In this document: piece by piece, positions 1 to 8,572 of the stretch
Layout: each line of letters begins with the position of its first letter
Numbering within the stretch: position 1 is the first letter of the stretch
Notes under the pieces: generated by a model
Databases searched by the model: none
What the model was told of the DNA's origin: nothing
What the model saw: the letters and a program-made list of their open reading frames with translations, nothing else
Position numbers and translations under genes: made by a program
NCBI GenBank assembly: GCA_964634465.1
Contig: CAZWLY010000016.1
Span: 1-64,000 of the forward strand
Length of the DNA stretch: 64,000 bases
Origin: CAZWLY01 sp964634465
GTDB taxonomy: Bacteria; Desulfobacterota; Desulfarculia; G963662305
Direction: 5' to 3'

Positions 1-57
1 GGAACCGACCAGGGCTCCTTCCTCCTCGCCGGACTCTCCCTGCACCTGGCCTTCTAG
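1..57 (+). CDS. C-terminal fragment, probable outer-membrane beta-barrel protein
   Basis: Frame 1 is open from the window edge to a TAG at 55-57 and encodes 18 residues ending in SLHLAF. Hydrophobic residues at positions -3, -5 and -7 before a terminal Phe are the pattern of the C-terminal beta-signal read by the BamA machinery. The stop is followed by a good intrinsic terminator, which supports this being the true end of a gene. The rest of the gene lies outside the window, so the family cannot be named. Confidence 0.4.
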   Translation, partial: GTDQGSFLLAGLSLHLAF

Positions 58-80
58 TTCGAAAAACCTCCCTCGTCATC

Positions 81-120
81 GGGCGGCCCTCGTTTCCGTG
101 GGGACCGCCCCTTTCTTTTT
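81..120 (+). terminator. Intrinsic terminator of the upstream partial gene
   Basis: The left arm gggcggccc (81-89) pairs with gggaccgccc (101-110) with one bulged A. It is followed by a T-rich stretch at 112-121. It closes the partial gene ending at 57. Confidence 0.7.
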
Positions 121-289
121 TCGGGTCTCATTCCACGCCCTCTCCGGAAAAACCGATCCGGCATGGTTGTGACCTTCAACCCGCTGTTTTTTTAAAGTTG
201 ACTCCAGGTCGTGCCGATCAGACGGGTAACGGTGGGATCCGCCCGCTGAGAGCCTGCCGGCGGCGGGCGGGATCGAGGAGAGGCAAGCG

Positions 290-1201
290 GTGATCGAAGG
301 ACCGACATACTCCTTTCCCTTGACGCCGGCTTGGACGAGAGTGGCCGGGTCGACTCGCGCCGGTGGAGAGGCGCCAGAGCGGCTCATTCCGGCGGCCGAG
401 CCGATCCAGAGCGAACCGGCGCCAAATGAATCGATCCGGGACCGGAGCGAAGCGGCGGACAAGACCGCCGCCCCTTCCCCGATCGGATCGGAGCCGACCG
501 AAGAGGCCTCCGCTCGAACCCCGGCCGAGTCCAAGGGCGATGGCCGGGACGAGACGGGCCGCTCCCCTCGTCCGGGAGGGGTCTCGGTCAAGGACCTCAC
601 CCCCCGGGAAGAGGCCCAGGTTCAAAAGCTTCGGCGGCGGGACATCGCCGTCAAGCGTCACGAACAGGCCCACGTCGCCGCTGCCGGCGGCCTGGCCAGG
701 GGCGGGGTCCGCTACACCTATCGGACCGGTCCCGACGGCCGGCGTTACGCCGTCGGCGGACACGTGGCCATCGACTCCTCGCCCGTGCCCGGCGACCCCG
801 AGGCGACCATCCGCAAGGCCCAGGTCGTGCGCCGGGCCGCCCTGGCCCCGCCCGATCCCTCGGCCAAGGACCGGCAGGTGGCGGCCAAGGCCTCCCGGAT
901 GGAGGCCGAGGCCCGGCTGGAGCTGGCCGAAGAGAAGAAACAGGAACGACTCGAGGCCGAGGAGGCGGCCGAGAAGCGGGCCGAGGGGCCGGCCGGGACC
1001 GCTGAAGCCGAGACCGAGCCCGGCCGAAGCGCCGGCCAAGCCGAATCATCCCCCCAGGCGGCGGATGGCGAGAGCCGCTCTCCCGGCGACTTCAGGGGCC
1101 TGAGCGGCGTCCGGGCCTACCAGTACTACTCCCTCTCCCCCCAAGCCGAGCTCTCTCGAAACCGGCCTCCGGCCCAGGCCGGCTTGGACTTCTACCTCTA
1201 A
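290..1201 (+). CDS. SprA-related family protein (HExxH putative metalloprotease)
   Basis: The product is 303 aa with a GTG start 4-10 nt after a gaggag ribosome site. The N-terminal ~110 residues are low-complexity and rich in Pro, Ala, Glu and Arg. The conserved core follows: RHEQAHVAAAGG carries an HExxH-like motif, then YRTGPDGRRYAVGGHV, a SPVPGDPEATIRK segment and RRAALAP. These are the signatures of the SprA-related family, found in many proteobacteria and first noted in Shewanella. The C-terminal part is a charged Glu/Ala-rich probable coiled coil followed by a tail rich in Pro and Tyr. No signal peptide is evident. Its role is not established in the family; a zinc-dependent peptidase is suggested by the motif only. 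It stands alone between a terminator and a flavoprotein gene. Confidence 0.8.
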   Translation: MIEGPTYSFPLTPAWTRVAGSTRAGGEAPERLIPAAEPIQSEPAPNESIRDRSEAADKTAAPSPIGSEPTEEASARTPAESKGDGRDETGRSPRPGGVSVKDLTPREEAQVQKLRRRDIAVKRHEQAHVAAAGGLARGGVRYTYRTGPDGRRYAVGGHVAIDSSPVPGDPEATIRKAQVVRRAALAPPDPSAKDRQVAAKASRMEAEARLELAEEKKQERLEAEEAAEKRAEGPAGTAEAETEPGRSAGQAESSPQAADGESRSPGDFRGLSGVRAYQYYSLSPQAELSRNRPPAQAGLDFYL

Positions 1202-1294
1202 AACCGTCAAGCCCGGCCGGACGATCGAACGGGCGACGCCGGCTCAGGGATGTCTTATAATGTTTTCAAAGCTCTATCCGGCAAGGAGGCGACG

Positions 1295-1855
1295 ATGAAG
1301 AAAAACCTCGGGCCGGCCAATCTGCTCTACCCCATGCCGATCGTCCTGGTCGGAGCGATGTGCGACGGCAAACCCAACTACATGCCGGCGGCCCACGTGG
1401 GCATCATCGACTTCGAGCACCTCTCGGTCTCCCTGGGGCGGACCCACCACACCAACAAGGGCGTGCGCGAGCATCAGGCCTTCAGCGTCAACCTGCCCTC
1501 GGTCGATCTGGTCGAGAAGGTCGATTACTGCGGTCTGGTCAGTGGCAAGAACACCGACAAGGCGGATCTTTTCACCAATTTCTTCGGTGAGGCGACCGGA
1601 GCGCCGATGATCGAGGAGTGCCCGGTCAACATGGAGTGCCGGGTGACCGAGGTGCTGGAGCGGCCGCGGCACGAGGTCTTCATCGGCCGGGTGGCGGCGA
1701 GCTACTGCGACGAGGCGATCCTGGCCGGCGACGCGCCGGACCTAAAAAGCCTCAAGCCGCTTCTCTTCGCCATGAACGACAAGGGCTACTGGGAGCTGGG
1801 GCCGCGCCTGGCCAACGCCTGGAGCGTGGGCAAGGAACTGAAACGGCGGCGCTGA
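1295..1855 (+). CDS. Flavin reductase-like / flavoredoxin family protein
   Basis: The product is 186 aa from an ATG preceded by aaggagg; the frame is open 15 codons further upstream but without a better ribosome site. The fold is the FMN-binding split barrel of the flavin reductase-like domain, seen as NLLYPMPIVLVGA, KPNYMPAAHVGIIDF, an SLGRTHHTNKG segment and FSVNLPS. Relatives include flavoredoxin of Desulfovibrio and related anaerobe FMN proteins. They carry FMN tightly and transfer electrons between reduced carriers and an acceptor. Specific partners cannot be read from the sequence. The gene is monocistronic and converges on the cyclic-nucleotide-binding gene. Confidence 0.85.
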   Translation: MKKNLGPANLLYPMPIVLVGAMCDGKPNYMPAAHVGIIDFEHLSVSLGRTHHTNKGVREHQAFSVNLPSVDLVEKVDYCGLVSGKNTDKADLFTNFFGEATGAPMIEECPVNMECRVTEVLERPRHEVFIGRVAASYCDEAILAGDAPDLKSLKPLLFAMNDKGYWELGPRLANAWSVGKELKRRR

Positions 1856-1930
1856 GGCGACGCGATTCGGCCCCCGCCTCGGGCGCTTTCGCCGGCGCTC
1901 GGCGTCCGGTCGGCGACTCGGTCCAATCGC

Positions 1931-2428
1931 TTAGCCGGTCACCTTGCCGCTGGACATCAGCTCTAGGCCGCTCTCCCGGGCGAAGTCATCCTGCAGGGCG
2001 TTGAAGCGCTGGCCGATGACCCGGGCCAGGTTGCGCATGAAGAGATAGCCCAGGCGTGGATCGTCTTCAAACAGGGCGGTCAGCTCGTCCCTCTTGAGAC
2101 ACAACAGGGTGCAGTTCTTATCGCCGCTGCAATAAGACGAGAGCGTGTAGCGATGCGGCGGCACCAGAGCCGACCAGCCGAACATGCCGCCCCGGCTGAC
2201 GGTGGAGATGGTCGTCTCCTTGGAGGTGCTCCGTCCCGGCAGATCGAAACGGAGGTCCACCCTTCCTTTGACCACGAAACACAGGTCCTCGGCCCCGCCG
2301 CCCTCGGCGAAGACCCGCTCGCCGGGACTATAGGTTTTGGTTCGGCAGCAACTCAGAATCTTGTCCAGTTGGTGAACGTCCATCCCTTCGCAGACCTCGA
2401 CCATCGCCAGAAACTTCAGATCGGCCAT
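1931..2428 (-). CDS. Stand-alone cyclic-nucleotide-binding-fold protein
   Basis: The product is 165 aa, starting at an ATG behind ggaggg. Nearly the whole length is one CRP-like cNMP-binding beta-roll (YSPGERVFAEG, then FVVKGRVDLRF, then GGMFGWSALVPPHRYTL). A C-helix follows, but there is no helix-turn-helix, so it is not a DNA-binding CRP. In the phosphate-binding cassette the usual FGE...RxA/S reads FGW...RYT. The Glu that contacts ribose in cAMP-binding members is therefore missing while the Arg is kept. It probably senses a ligand other than cAMP, or acts as a protein partner. It is divergent from the CBS/carrier operon. Confidence 0.8.
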   Translation of the reverse strand: MADLKFLAMVEVCEGMDVHQLDKILSCCRTKTYSPGERVFAEGGGAEDLCFVVKGRVDLRFDLPGRSTSKETTISTVSRGGMFGWSALVPPHRYTLSSYCSGDKNCTLLCLKRDELTALFEDDPRLGYLFMRNLARVIGQRFNALQDDFARESGLELMSSGKVTG

Positions 2429-2693
2429 GAAACCCTCCCCACCGCGCGGCGGCCGGACGTCCGGCCCCGTGGTTTATGTTGGCCGGACCATCGAATCGCT
2501 AGACTCCGATTCTCCGGTCCATGGTTGAGACCCGTGGTAAAGGGATCGAGCGTGCGCGCTGTTTTCCACCGCTTCTAACTTTTATGGTAGGCGGAGGGAT
2601 TGCTCGATGCAACGTTTTTTGGAGGTTCCAGGAAAAGAAGGGCCGGCTCCCGGTCCGGCCGCGCCCTCGGGCGACGCCGGCGGCGAGTATCTC

Positions 2694-2722
2694 TTGACAC
2701 GGCCGGCTCTTGCCTCTACAAA
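2694..2722 (+). promoter_or_regulatory. Sigma-70-like promoter for the CBS/carrier operon
   Basis: A perfect TTGACA (2694-2699), a 17-nt spacer and TACAAA (2717-2722) face the CBS-domain gene. Confidence 0.5.
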
Positions 2723-2903
2723 GATATGATAATTATGCCCTTTGCATTCGCTCGGGTCGGTGGGCCCGGCCGGAGGGTGACCGAGAGAGGCGGCGAAAGA
2801 GCGGACAAGCGCTCCTCCCCGTCTCGCCCGAACATCGTAGTTATTTCGGGCATTATTCGACGCTTGCCTTTCAATGGTGTGGCGTCTATGTTTTAAGTGG
2901 ACT

Positions 2904-2919
2904 TGTGAAATAGATCACC
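2904..2919. promoter_or_regulatory. CRP/HcpR-type operator
   Basis: The sequence tgtgaaatagatcacc fits TGTGA-N6-TCAC, the core recognised by CRP-superfamily regulators (CRP, and HcpR in Desulfovibrionales). The flanks ttg...caa extend the symmetry. It lies 136 nt before the CBS gene, just after a weak promoter at 2864-2892. Confidence 0.5.
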
Positions 2920-3054
2920 AAATACGCTGCCGCGCCGAGCCGCAGCGGGTGAAAAAAGGAGGAAAATCGCCCGGCCCAACCCGGATCTTCGTCCGACCCG
3001 GTTCGTCCGGGAAGGGTGAATGCGGGAGGTCGGGGGAAAAAGGAGTTCAAGACT

Positions 3055-3624
3055 GTGAAGACGATCAAGGTCAAGGACTTGATGGTGCCGTTGGACGAGT
3101 ACGCCACCGTCCCCCACGACGCCACTCTCTACGAGGCGGCGGCGGCACTGGAGAACGCCCAGGAAAGCTTCAACCGGAACCACTACCGCCACCGGGCGGT
3201 GTTGGTTCTCGACGAAAACAATCAGGTGGTGGGCAAACTTTCCCAGCGTGACGTCCTTGAGGCTCTGGAACCCGGCTACAGAACCGACGCCGGCGCTCCC
3301 AAGGGCGTCACCCAGTTCACCGCCAGCTTCGTCAAGGCCATCCAGAAACACCACACCCTGTGGGCGCACCCCTTGGACGACATCTGTCGCAAGGCGGTGG
3401 ACATCCGGGTCAAGGACGTCATGTCCTGCCCCGGCGAGGGCGAGTACGTCAGTGAGAACACTTTGCTGGATCAGGCCATCCACCAGTTCGTCATCGGCCA
3501 CCACCAATCGTTGCTGGTCACCGGCAAGGGCAAACAGGTGGTCGGCGTCCTGAGGTTGGCCGATGTGTTTCTGGAAGTCTACAAGGTGATGATGAAATGC
3601 CAGAGTTCCCCCCTGGAAGACTGA
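3055..3624 (+). CDS. Tandem CBS-domain protein
   Basis: The product is 189 aa. The GTG at 3055 is chosen because aaaggag sits 9 nt upstream; the frame is open 13 codons earlier without a site. Two CBS motifs are visible, at about residues 1-70 (KVKDLMVPLDEYATV to VVGKLSQRDVLEAL) and 125-185 (VKDVMSCPGEGEYV to VVGVLRLADVFLEV). CBS pairs bind adenine nucleotides or S-adenosylmethionine and usually regulate an attached or neighbouring protein. The carrier gene starts 49 bp downstream on the same strand, so regulation of that transporter by nucleotide status is the natural inference. There is no membrane segment or enzymatic domain. Confidence 0.85.
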   Translation: MKTIKVKDLMVPLDEYATVPHDATLYEAAAALENAQESFNRNHYRHRAVLVLDENNQVVGKLSQRDVLEALEPGYRTDAGAPKGVTQFTASFVKAIQKHHTLWAHPLDDICRKAVDIRVKDVMSCPGEGEYVSENTLLDQAIHQFVIGHHQSLLVTGKGKQVVGVLRLADVFLEVYKVMMKCQSSPLED

Positions 3625-3673
3625 AGCGAAAGCACGGTTGCATCCTGCCGGTACCGTAAGGAGGCTTTGATAA

Positions 3674-5152
3674 GTGACTGCGACAGCTGAAACTGCCGCG
3701 ACCAGAAACTTTGACGTCAAGAGGCTGTTCTTCCTCCTCTTGGGCGTCGCCCTCTTCGTAATCGTCTACTTCTCTCCTCCCTGGCCCGACGCCGTTGACA
3801 CGGCGGGCAAACACTTCACGCTGACTACGCAGGGCAAGGGCGCCCTGGCCGTCTTTCTTTTGGCCGCTACCTGGTGGGTCTTCGAGGTGGTGCCCATCGG
3901 CGTCACCTCGCTGGCCATCGCCACCCTTCAGGTCCTGTTCCTGATCCGGCCGGCCCACAAGGCCTTCGGCGACTTCATGGACCCATCGGTGATGTTCATC
4001 TTCGGCTCGATCGTCATCGGCTTCGTCTTCACCAAGACGGGGCTGACCCGGCGACTGGCCTACAAGATGCTCAAGGTCGTCGGCGAGAGGACGTCGATGA
4101 TCTACCTGGGCTGCTTTGTCGTCACCGCCGCCTTGGCCCACATCATGGCCCATACCGCCGTGGCCGCGACCATCTACCCGCTGCTGGTGGCCATCTACGG
4201 CCTCTACGGCGAGGGCGACAAGGTCACCAAGTTCGGCAAGGGGCTGTTCATGGGGATGGCCTACGTGGCCGGGGCCGGTTCGATCGTCACCCTTTTGGGC
4301 GCGGCCCGGGGCGCGGTGGCCATCGGCTTTTACCAGGACGTCCTCGGCAAGTCCGTCGGCTTCTTCGAGTTGACCTACTACATGTTCCCCATCGGCTGGC
4401 TGATGGTCTTCCTGCTGTGGGGCTTTTTCATGATCTTCTGCAAACCGGAGAAGAAGGTCATTCCCGGCTTGAGGGAAAAGGCCCGGGAGCTTGACGCCGA
4501 ACAGGGCCCGATGACCAGAGACGAGATCACGGCCCTGGTCATCGTCGGCCTGATCATCCTGGTCCTGGCCCTTCGGGCGTTCATCCCCGAGCTCAAGTTC
4601 ATCCACAAGACGGCGGTGATCATCACCTCGACCATCCTCTTCTTCGTGTTCAAGATTCTGGACATCAACGACCTGGAGGAGATTCCCTGGAACATCATTC
4701 TGCTCTTCGCCGGGGCGATGTCCATCGGCTTTTGCCTGTGGCAGACCGGCGCGGCCGAGTGGTTGGCCATCCAGTGGTTGATCATGTTCAAGGAGGCGAA
4801 CTGGTTCGTGTTCATCATGAGCATCGCCTTCTTCGTGATGATCATGACCAACTTCATCATGAACGTGGCCGCCATCGCCATCTCGCTGCCGGTGGCCCTG
4901 GTCATCGCGCCCTACCTGGGCGTGGCCGGCGAGGTGATCCTGTTCGCCTCCCTGGTGACGGCCGGCATGCCCTTCCTGCTCCTGGTCGGGGCGGCGCCCA
5001 ACGCCATCGCCTACGACTCGAAGCAGTTCACCACCGGCGAGTTTTTCCTCTACGGCATTCCGGCCAGCGTTCTCTTGATGCTGATCGTGGCCTTGGCCGT
5101 GGGGGTGATCTGGCCGGTCATGGGCATGGACATTCTGGCCGCCAAGCCCTAG
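3674..5152 (+). CDS. DASS/SLC13-family anion symporter, SNT motifs altered
   Basis: The product is 492 aa with a GTG start after aaggagg. The protein is almost all hydrophobic, with around a dozen membrane helices and a cytoplasmic loop near residues 255-285. Family features are VVPIGVTSLAIA, the inverted-repeat architecture, and a GAAPNAIAYDSKQFTTGEF segment near residue 445. DASS carriers normally use two Ser-Asn-Thr hairpin-tip motifs to bind sodium and the substrate carboxylate. Here the aligned positions read AHT (159-161) and MNV (396-398). The substrate is therefore uncertain; sulfate, C4-dicarboxylates or another anion are possible. It is co-transcribed with the CBS gene and ends at a terminator. 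Confidence 0.85.
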   Translation: MTATAETAATRNFDVKRLFFLLLGVALFVIVYFSPPWPDAVDTAGKHFTLTTQGKGALAVFLLAATWWVFEVVPIGVTSLAIATLQVLFLIRPAHKAFGDFMDPSVMFIFGSIVIGFVFTKTGLTRRLAYKMLKVVGERTSMIYLGCFVVTAALAHIMAHTAVAATIYPLLVAIYGLYGEGDKVTKFGKGLFMGMAYVAGAGSIVTLLGAARGAVAIGFYQDVLGKSVGFFELTYYMFPIGWLMVFLLWGFFMIFCKPEKKVIPGLREKARELDAEQGPMTRDEITALVIVGLIILVLALRAFIPELKFIHKTAVIITSTILFFVFKILDINDLEEIPWNIILLFAGAMSIGFCLWQTGAAEWLAIQWLIMFKEANWFVFIMSIAFFVMIMTNFIMNVAAIAISLPVALVIAPYLGVAGEVILFASLVTAGMPFLLLVGAAPNAIAYDSKQFTTGEFFLYGIPASVLLMLIVALAVGVIWPVMGMDILAAKP

Positions 5153-5180
5153 AGAGGAGCGAACGAGACGACTGGAATCG

Positions 5181-5223
5181 AGACCGGGCCGGATCTTTCG
5201 TCGGCCCGGTCTTCATTCTTTTT
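5181..5223 (+). terminator. Intrinsic terminator after the DASS carrier
   Basis: An 11-bp perfect stem (agaccgggccg 5181-5191 with 5202-5212), a 10-nt loop and a T-rich tail cattctttttt. It separates the carrier from the beta-helix gene, although read-through is possible. Confidence 0.85.
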
Positions 5224-5242
5224 TATGGAGACGGAGATCGCC

Positions 5243-6664
5243 ATGGAAAAATTGAGAGAAATCCTGGAGCGGGTCATCGGTCGGGTGAACATCAACCTGT
5301 TCGAGATGAGCTTCGATGTCCGGCCCTACCTCGAAGGGCTGGTCTCGCTGGAGCAGTTCGCCAAGTTCTACGCCTTCTACGGCGTCTCGCCCCAGCATCC
5401 GCTCTACTTCCACTTTTCCAACTCGTCACTGGCCGGCAGCTATTTCCTCGGCAAGTGCGTGGTCGAGAACTCGGTGCTCTACAAGAGCGACATCCGGGGC
5501 GACGAGCTGAAGGGCGAAGGCGACAAGCTCAGCCGGGGCGACGTGGAGGTCCCGGTCCTGACCGACGAGGAGATAAACATCAAGTACAGCTACCTGGCCA
5601 AGACCCTGGTTCACAACTTCTCCCACGATCCGGAGCATCCCGAGGAGTTCTTCATCCACAACACCGCGTCCATGCCCTACGCCAACATCCACGGCGCGCC
5701 GGTGGAGGGGAGCTTCTTGGGGGCCTTTTCGACCATCGATCTGACCACGGTCCACGACTGCGTCATCGGCGAGTTCGCCTACGTCCAGACCGGCGAGCTG
5801 GCCCATCACTTCGTCAAGCCGGGCCAGATCTGGATCAACGCCCCCGGCGTGTTCAACTTCCGCTACCTCTTCGATCTGGAGGTGCTCAGGCGCTACGTCG
5901 GCCACCGGCCCGGCCAGCCGCCGAAAGGCGTCATCTGGGACTTCGTCGAGGCCCACAAGCGCTACTTCGAGCCGGTCTACGACACGCTGAGCGGGGCCTG
6001 CCTGCTGAGGGTGGGTCCGGGGTCGTCGGTCAGTCCCTACAGCGTGGTCGAGGGCGAGTGCGAATTCGGCGAGAACGTGCTGGTGGCCCAGCGGGCCTTT
6101 CTCAAGGATTCGCGTCTGGGCAAGGGGGCCAACGCCCAGGAGAACTGCTTCATCATCGACTCCACCCTGGCCGGGCTCAACGTCACCGCCCACGGCGGCA
6201 AGATCATCAACGCCGACATGGGCCGGAAGGTCTTCGTCGGCTTCAACGCCTTTCTCCGGGGCGGAGAAGATCGCCGTCTCAAGGTCGGCGACGAGTCGAT
6301 CGTCATGCCCCACACCATCATCGACCTTAAGGAAGCGGTGGAGATTCCGGCCGGGACGCTGGTCTGGGGCCTCATCAGGAACGAGGCCGATCTTGAAGAC
6401 AACAGCCTGCCCATCGCCGACCTGGCCGCGGTCAAGGACGAGATCAGGGTCGGCGGTATGGAGTTCACCGGCGACGGCGAGGCTTTCGTCCACGCCTTCA
6501 CCCATCGCATCGACCACATCCTGGAGGCCAACGGAGCCTTTTTCGACGGGGAGCAGGGCCGGGGTCACGCCCAGCGCTCCCAGAGCATCTCGTTCAACAC
6601 CATTCAGCCCTACGCCGAGGGCGGTCTGACCGGGGTCTACCCGACTATCGACATCCGGCCCTGA
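5243..6664 (+). CDS. Left-handed beta-helix (hexapeptide-repeat) transferase-like protein
   Basis: The product is 473 aa. The ATG at 5243 is preferred because it has cggag at 5233-5237, whereas the ATG at 5225 lies inside the terminator tail. An N-terminal alpha region (~1-110) precedes repeats with hexapeptide spacing from about 135 to 200 and again 265 to 400. Examples are VVEGECEFGENVLVAQRAF, LNVTAHGGKIINADMG and VFVGFNAFLRG. This is a left-handed beta-helix as in sugar-nucleotide acyltransferases and UDP-sugar pyrophosphorylase tails. No nucleotidyltransferase motif is visible, so the reaction is unknown. It follows the DASS carrier and could share its control by read-through. Confidence 0.7.
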   Translation: MEKLREILERVIGRVNINLFEMSFDVRPYLEGLVSLEQFAKFYAFYGVSPQHPLYFHFSNSSLAGSYFLGKCVVENSVLYKSDIRGDELKGEGDKLSRGDVEVPVLTDEEINIKYSYLAKTLVHNFSHDPEHPEEFFIHNTASMPYANIHGAPVEGSFLGAFSTIDLTTVHDCVIGEFAYVQTGELAHHFVKPGQIWINAPGVFNFRYLFDLEVLRRYVGHRPGQPPKGVIWDFVEAHKRYFEPVYDTLSGACLLRVGPGSSVSPYSVVEGECEFGENVLVAQRAFLKDSRLGKGANAQENCFIIDSTLAGLNVTAHGGKIINADMGRKVFVGFNAFLRGGEDRRLKVGDESIVMPHTIIDLKEAVEIPAGTLVWGLIRNEADLEDNSLPIADLAAVKDEIRVGGMEFTGDGEAFVHAFTHRIDHILEANGAFFDGEQGRGHAQRSQSISFNTIQPYAEGGLTGVYPTIDIRP

Positions 6665-6688
6665 CGGCGCTCGGCTATCGATACGGCC

Positions 6689-6720
6689 AGGCCGCGCCTT
6701 GTTTGGCGCGGCCTTTCTTT
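6689..6720 (+). terminator. Intrinsic terminator after the beta-helix gene
   Basis: A 10-bp perfect GC stem (aggccgcgcc 6689-6698 with ggcgcggcct 6705-6714), loop ttgttt and tail ttcttttgg. Confidence 0.85.
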
Positions 6721-6901
6721 TGGCCGGTGAGAGGCGGGTGTCGGGGCGCACTCGACGCTAGATCGGGCGATTGTCCGGCCGGTTTGGCCGAAAGCGAAGA
6801 TTGCCGGGAACGGCCGGCGATCATAACGGGAAAATCGTCGCCTGTGGACGGCGTTTCCCGATAAGTTCGCCGACCAAGCCCGCGGGAATGCTTACGCCGG
6901 T

Positions 6902-7189
6902 CTACCCGTGGCTGGGGTTGGTCATCACCTGGTCGATGGCGTCCCGGATGGCCTGGTCGATCTGGTCGTCGGTGACCGGCTCCTTGAGGCTGATCGTTCC
7001 CTTCTGGACGTAGCGGGCCGGCAGCTTGTTGAGCGCCAGGGCGTAGATGTCCTGAATGTCGAGGTCCTGGGGATGGTAGTTGGGGTAGTCCCGGAGTATG
7101 TCGGGGATCATCGCCCTGACCCGCTTCTCGTTCTTGTTGCGGATGCTTTTGACCGAGACGTTGCCGATCATGTAGTCGTCGTCCACCAT
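6902..7189 (-). CDS. ComFB-family small protein
   Basis: The product is 95 aa. The ATG at 7189 has aaggag 8 nt upstream; an ATG five codons earlier lies before that site. The diagnostic stretch is IYALALNKLPARYV, preceded by paired acidic and Tyr residues (YPNYHPQDLDIQD) and followed by a polar C-terminal helix. This matches the late competence development protein ComFB family. Some ComFB homologues have been shown to bind cyclic di-nucleotides, and a GGDEF-EAL protein is encoded 5.6 kb away. Many members have Cys residues before the ALALN motif; this one has none. It is monocistronic. Confidence 0.7.
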   Translation of the reverse strand: MVDDDYMIGNVSVKSIRNKNEKRVRAMIPDILRDYPNYHPQDLDIQDIYALALNKLPARYVQKGTISLKEPVTDDQIDQAIRDAIDQVMTNPSHG

Positions 7190-7336
7190 TGGCTGCTCCT
7201 TCAATTGGGCTGGACGGCTTGATCCCCTGATTATATGGTCTCCGAGCGGCGTTGTACAGACCCTGCCGCCGCCTGGCCGCTTGATGCGGGCGAGAGGCGC
7301 TTGTCCCGGTCTCGCCGGAGCGAAGCGGGCTGGGGG

Positions 7337-8572
7337 CTACTCCCGGTGGAGGGCCTCGATGGGGTTGAGACGCGAGGCCTTCCTGGCCGGATAGAAGCCG
7401 AAGAAGACGCCCACCGCCCCGGAGAAACCGAAGGCCAAGATCACCGAATCGATTTCGATTATGGCCGGCCACTCGCCCAACCGGGCGATGGCCATCGACC
7501 CGCTGAGCCCGATCAGAATCCCGATCAGGCCGCCGATCAAAGACAGCGCCACCGACTCGATCAGGAACTGGGCCAGGATGTCGCGGCTCTTGGCCCCGAC
7601 GGCCATCCGGAGGCCGATCTCCCGGGTCCGCTCGGTGACCGAGACCAGCATGATGTTCATGATGCCGATCCCGCCGACGATCAACGACACCGAGGCCACG
7701 GCGGCCAGAAGCAGGCTCAGCGCCTTGGACGAGGCGGCGGCCGTGTCCAGGATCTGGGACAGGTTCCTGACCGAGAAGTCGTCGTCCCGGCCGGGACGGA
7801 TCTTGTGCCGCTGGCGAAGCAGTTCCTTGACCTGCTCCTCCACCTCGGCCACCAGTTCCTTGGTCCGGGCCTTGACGAAGATGGCTCCGACCAGCTTCCC
7901 GCTCAGCCAACGGCCGCCCAGGACCCGCTTCTTGGCCGTCGAGATGGGGATGATGACCACGTCGTCCTGGTCGGTGCCCATGCCGGACTGGCCCTTCTCC
8001 TTGAGCGAGCCGATGACGGTGAACGGCACCCGGTTGATACGGATCGTCCGGCCGATCGGGTCTTCGCCGCCGAACAGGTTCTCGATCACCGTCCGGCCGA
8101 CCAAAGCCACCTTGGCCGCTGCCTTGACCTCTTCGGGGGTGAACGGACGGCCGCGTTCGACCTCCCACTCCCGGGCCTCGAGGTAGGCCGGGGTGACGCC
8201 CCTGATCACTGACGACCAGTTCTGGCGGCCGAAGATGAGCTGGCCGCTGCCCCGAACCGAGGCCGCGGCCACCTTGACGTCCGGCAGCTCGTTCTGGATG
8301 GCCTCGGCGTCGTCTTCGGTCAGGCTGGGCATGGTGCCGTGGCCCAGGCGGACGCCGCCGGCGGTGGTGGTTCCGTTCAGGACGATGATCAGATTCGAGC
8401 CCAGGCTGTGGATCAGCCGATCGACCCTGGCCTCGGCCCCGGAGCCGACCGAGACCATGATGATCACCGCGCCGACGCCGATGATGATGCCGAGCGTGGT
8501 CAAGACGCTTCTCATGACGTTGACTCGAAGCGCCTTGATTGCGGCCAGGAGAGAGTCCAGGAGGCGACTCAC
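7337..8572 (-). CDS. ABC transporter permease, MacB/FtsX type
   Basis: The product is 411 aa with a GTG start overlapping the ATPase stop by 4 nt (GTGA), so the two are translationally coupled. The architecture is an N-terminal membrane helix (residues ~20-42), a large periplasmic MacB_PCD domain (~43-270) and a C-terminal FtsX domain with three helices (~285-400, including [20 protein letters not shown]). It is the mechanotransmission-type permease of tripartite exporters. The ATPase is a separate polypeptide, unlike true MacB where both are fused. A cognate outer-membrane TolC-like gene is not in the window. Confidence 0.92.
   Translation of the reverse strand: MSRLLDSLLAAIKALRVNVMRSVLTTLGIIIGVGAVIIMVSVGSGAEARVDRLIHSLGSNLIIVLNGTTTAGGVRLGHGTMPSLTEDDAEAIQNELPDVKVAAASVRGSGQLIFGRQNWSSVIRGVTPAYLEAREWEVERGRPFTPEEVKAAAKVALVGRTVIENLFGGEDPIGRTIRINRVPFTVIGSLKEKGQSGMGTDQDDVVIIPISTAKKRVLGGRWLSGKLVGAIFVKARTKELVAEVEEQVKELLRQRHKIRPGRDDDFSVRNLSQILDTAAASSKALSLLLAAVASVSLIVGGIGIMNIMLVSVTERTREIGLRMAVGAKSRDILAQFLIESVALSLIGGLIGILIGLSGSMAIARLGEWPAIIEIDSVILAFGFSGAVGVFFGFYPARKASRLNPIEALHRE

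Larger units (their letters stand above)
2429..3054. other. 626-bp divergent intergenic region
   Basis: This gap separates the cNMP-fold gene (minus) from the CBS gene (plus). It is unusually AT-rich for the window. It contains a TTGACA-type promoter at 2694-2722 and a CRP-like palindrome at 2904-2919, both listed separately. A second, weaker promoter (ttgcct at 2864, tatgtt at 2887, 17-nt spacer) lies between them. Short open frames here lack ribosome sites and homology, so I call no gene. A leader of ~320 nt would precede the CBS gene if the first promoter is used. Confidence 0.5.

Noticed and set aside
218..1039. Long antisense frame opposite the SprA-like gene, and many similar frames of 200-700 codons throughout
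   Set aside because: High-GC DNA leaves antisense frames open; these lack ribosome sites and give low-complexity Arg/Gly/Pro- or His/Gln/Asp-rich products.
2600..2896. Short plus-strand frames in the 2.4-3.0 kb gap as a small gene
   Set aside because: No ribosome site and they cross the predicted promoter; translated sequence has no recognisable pattern.
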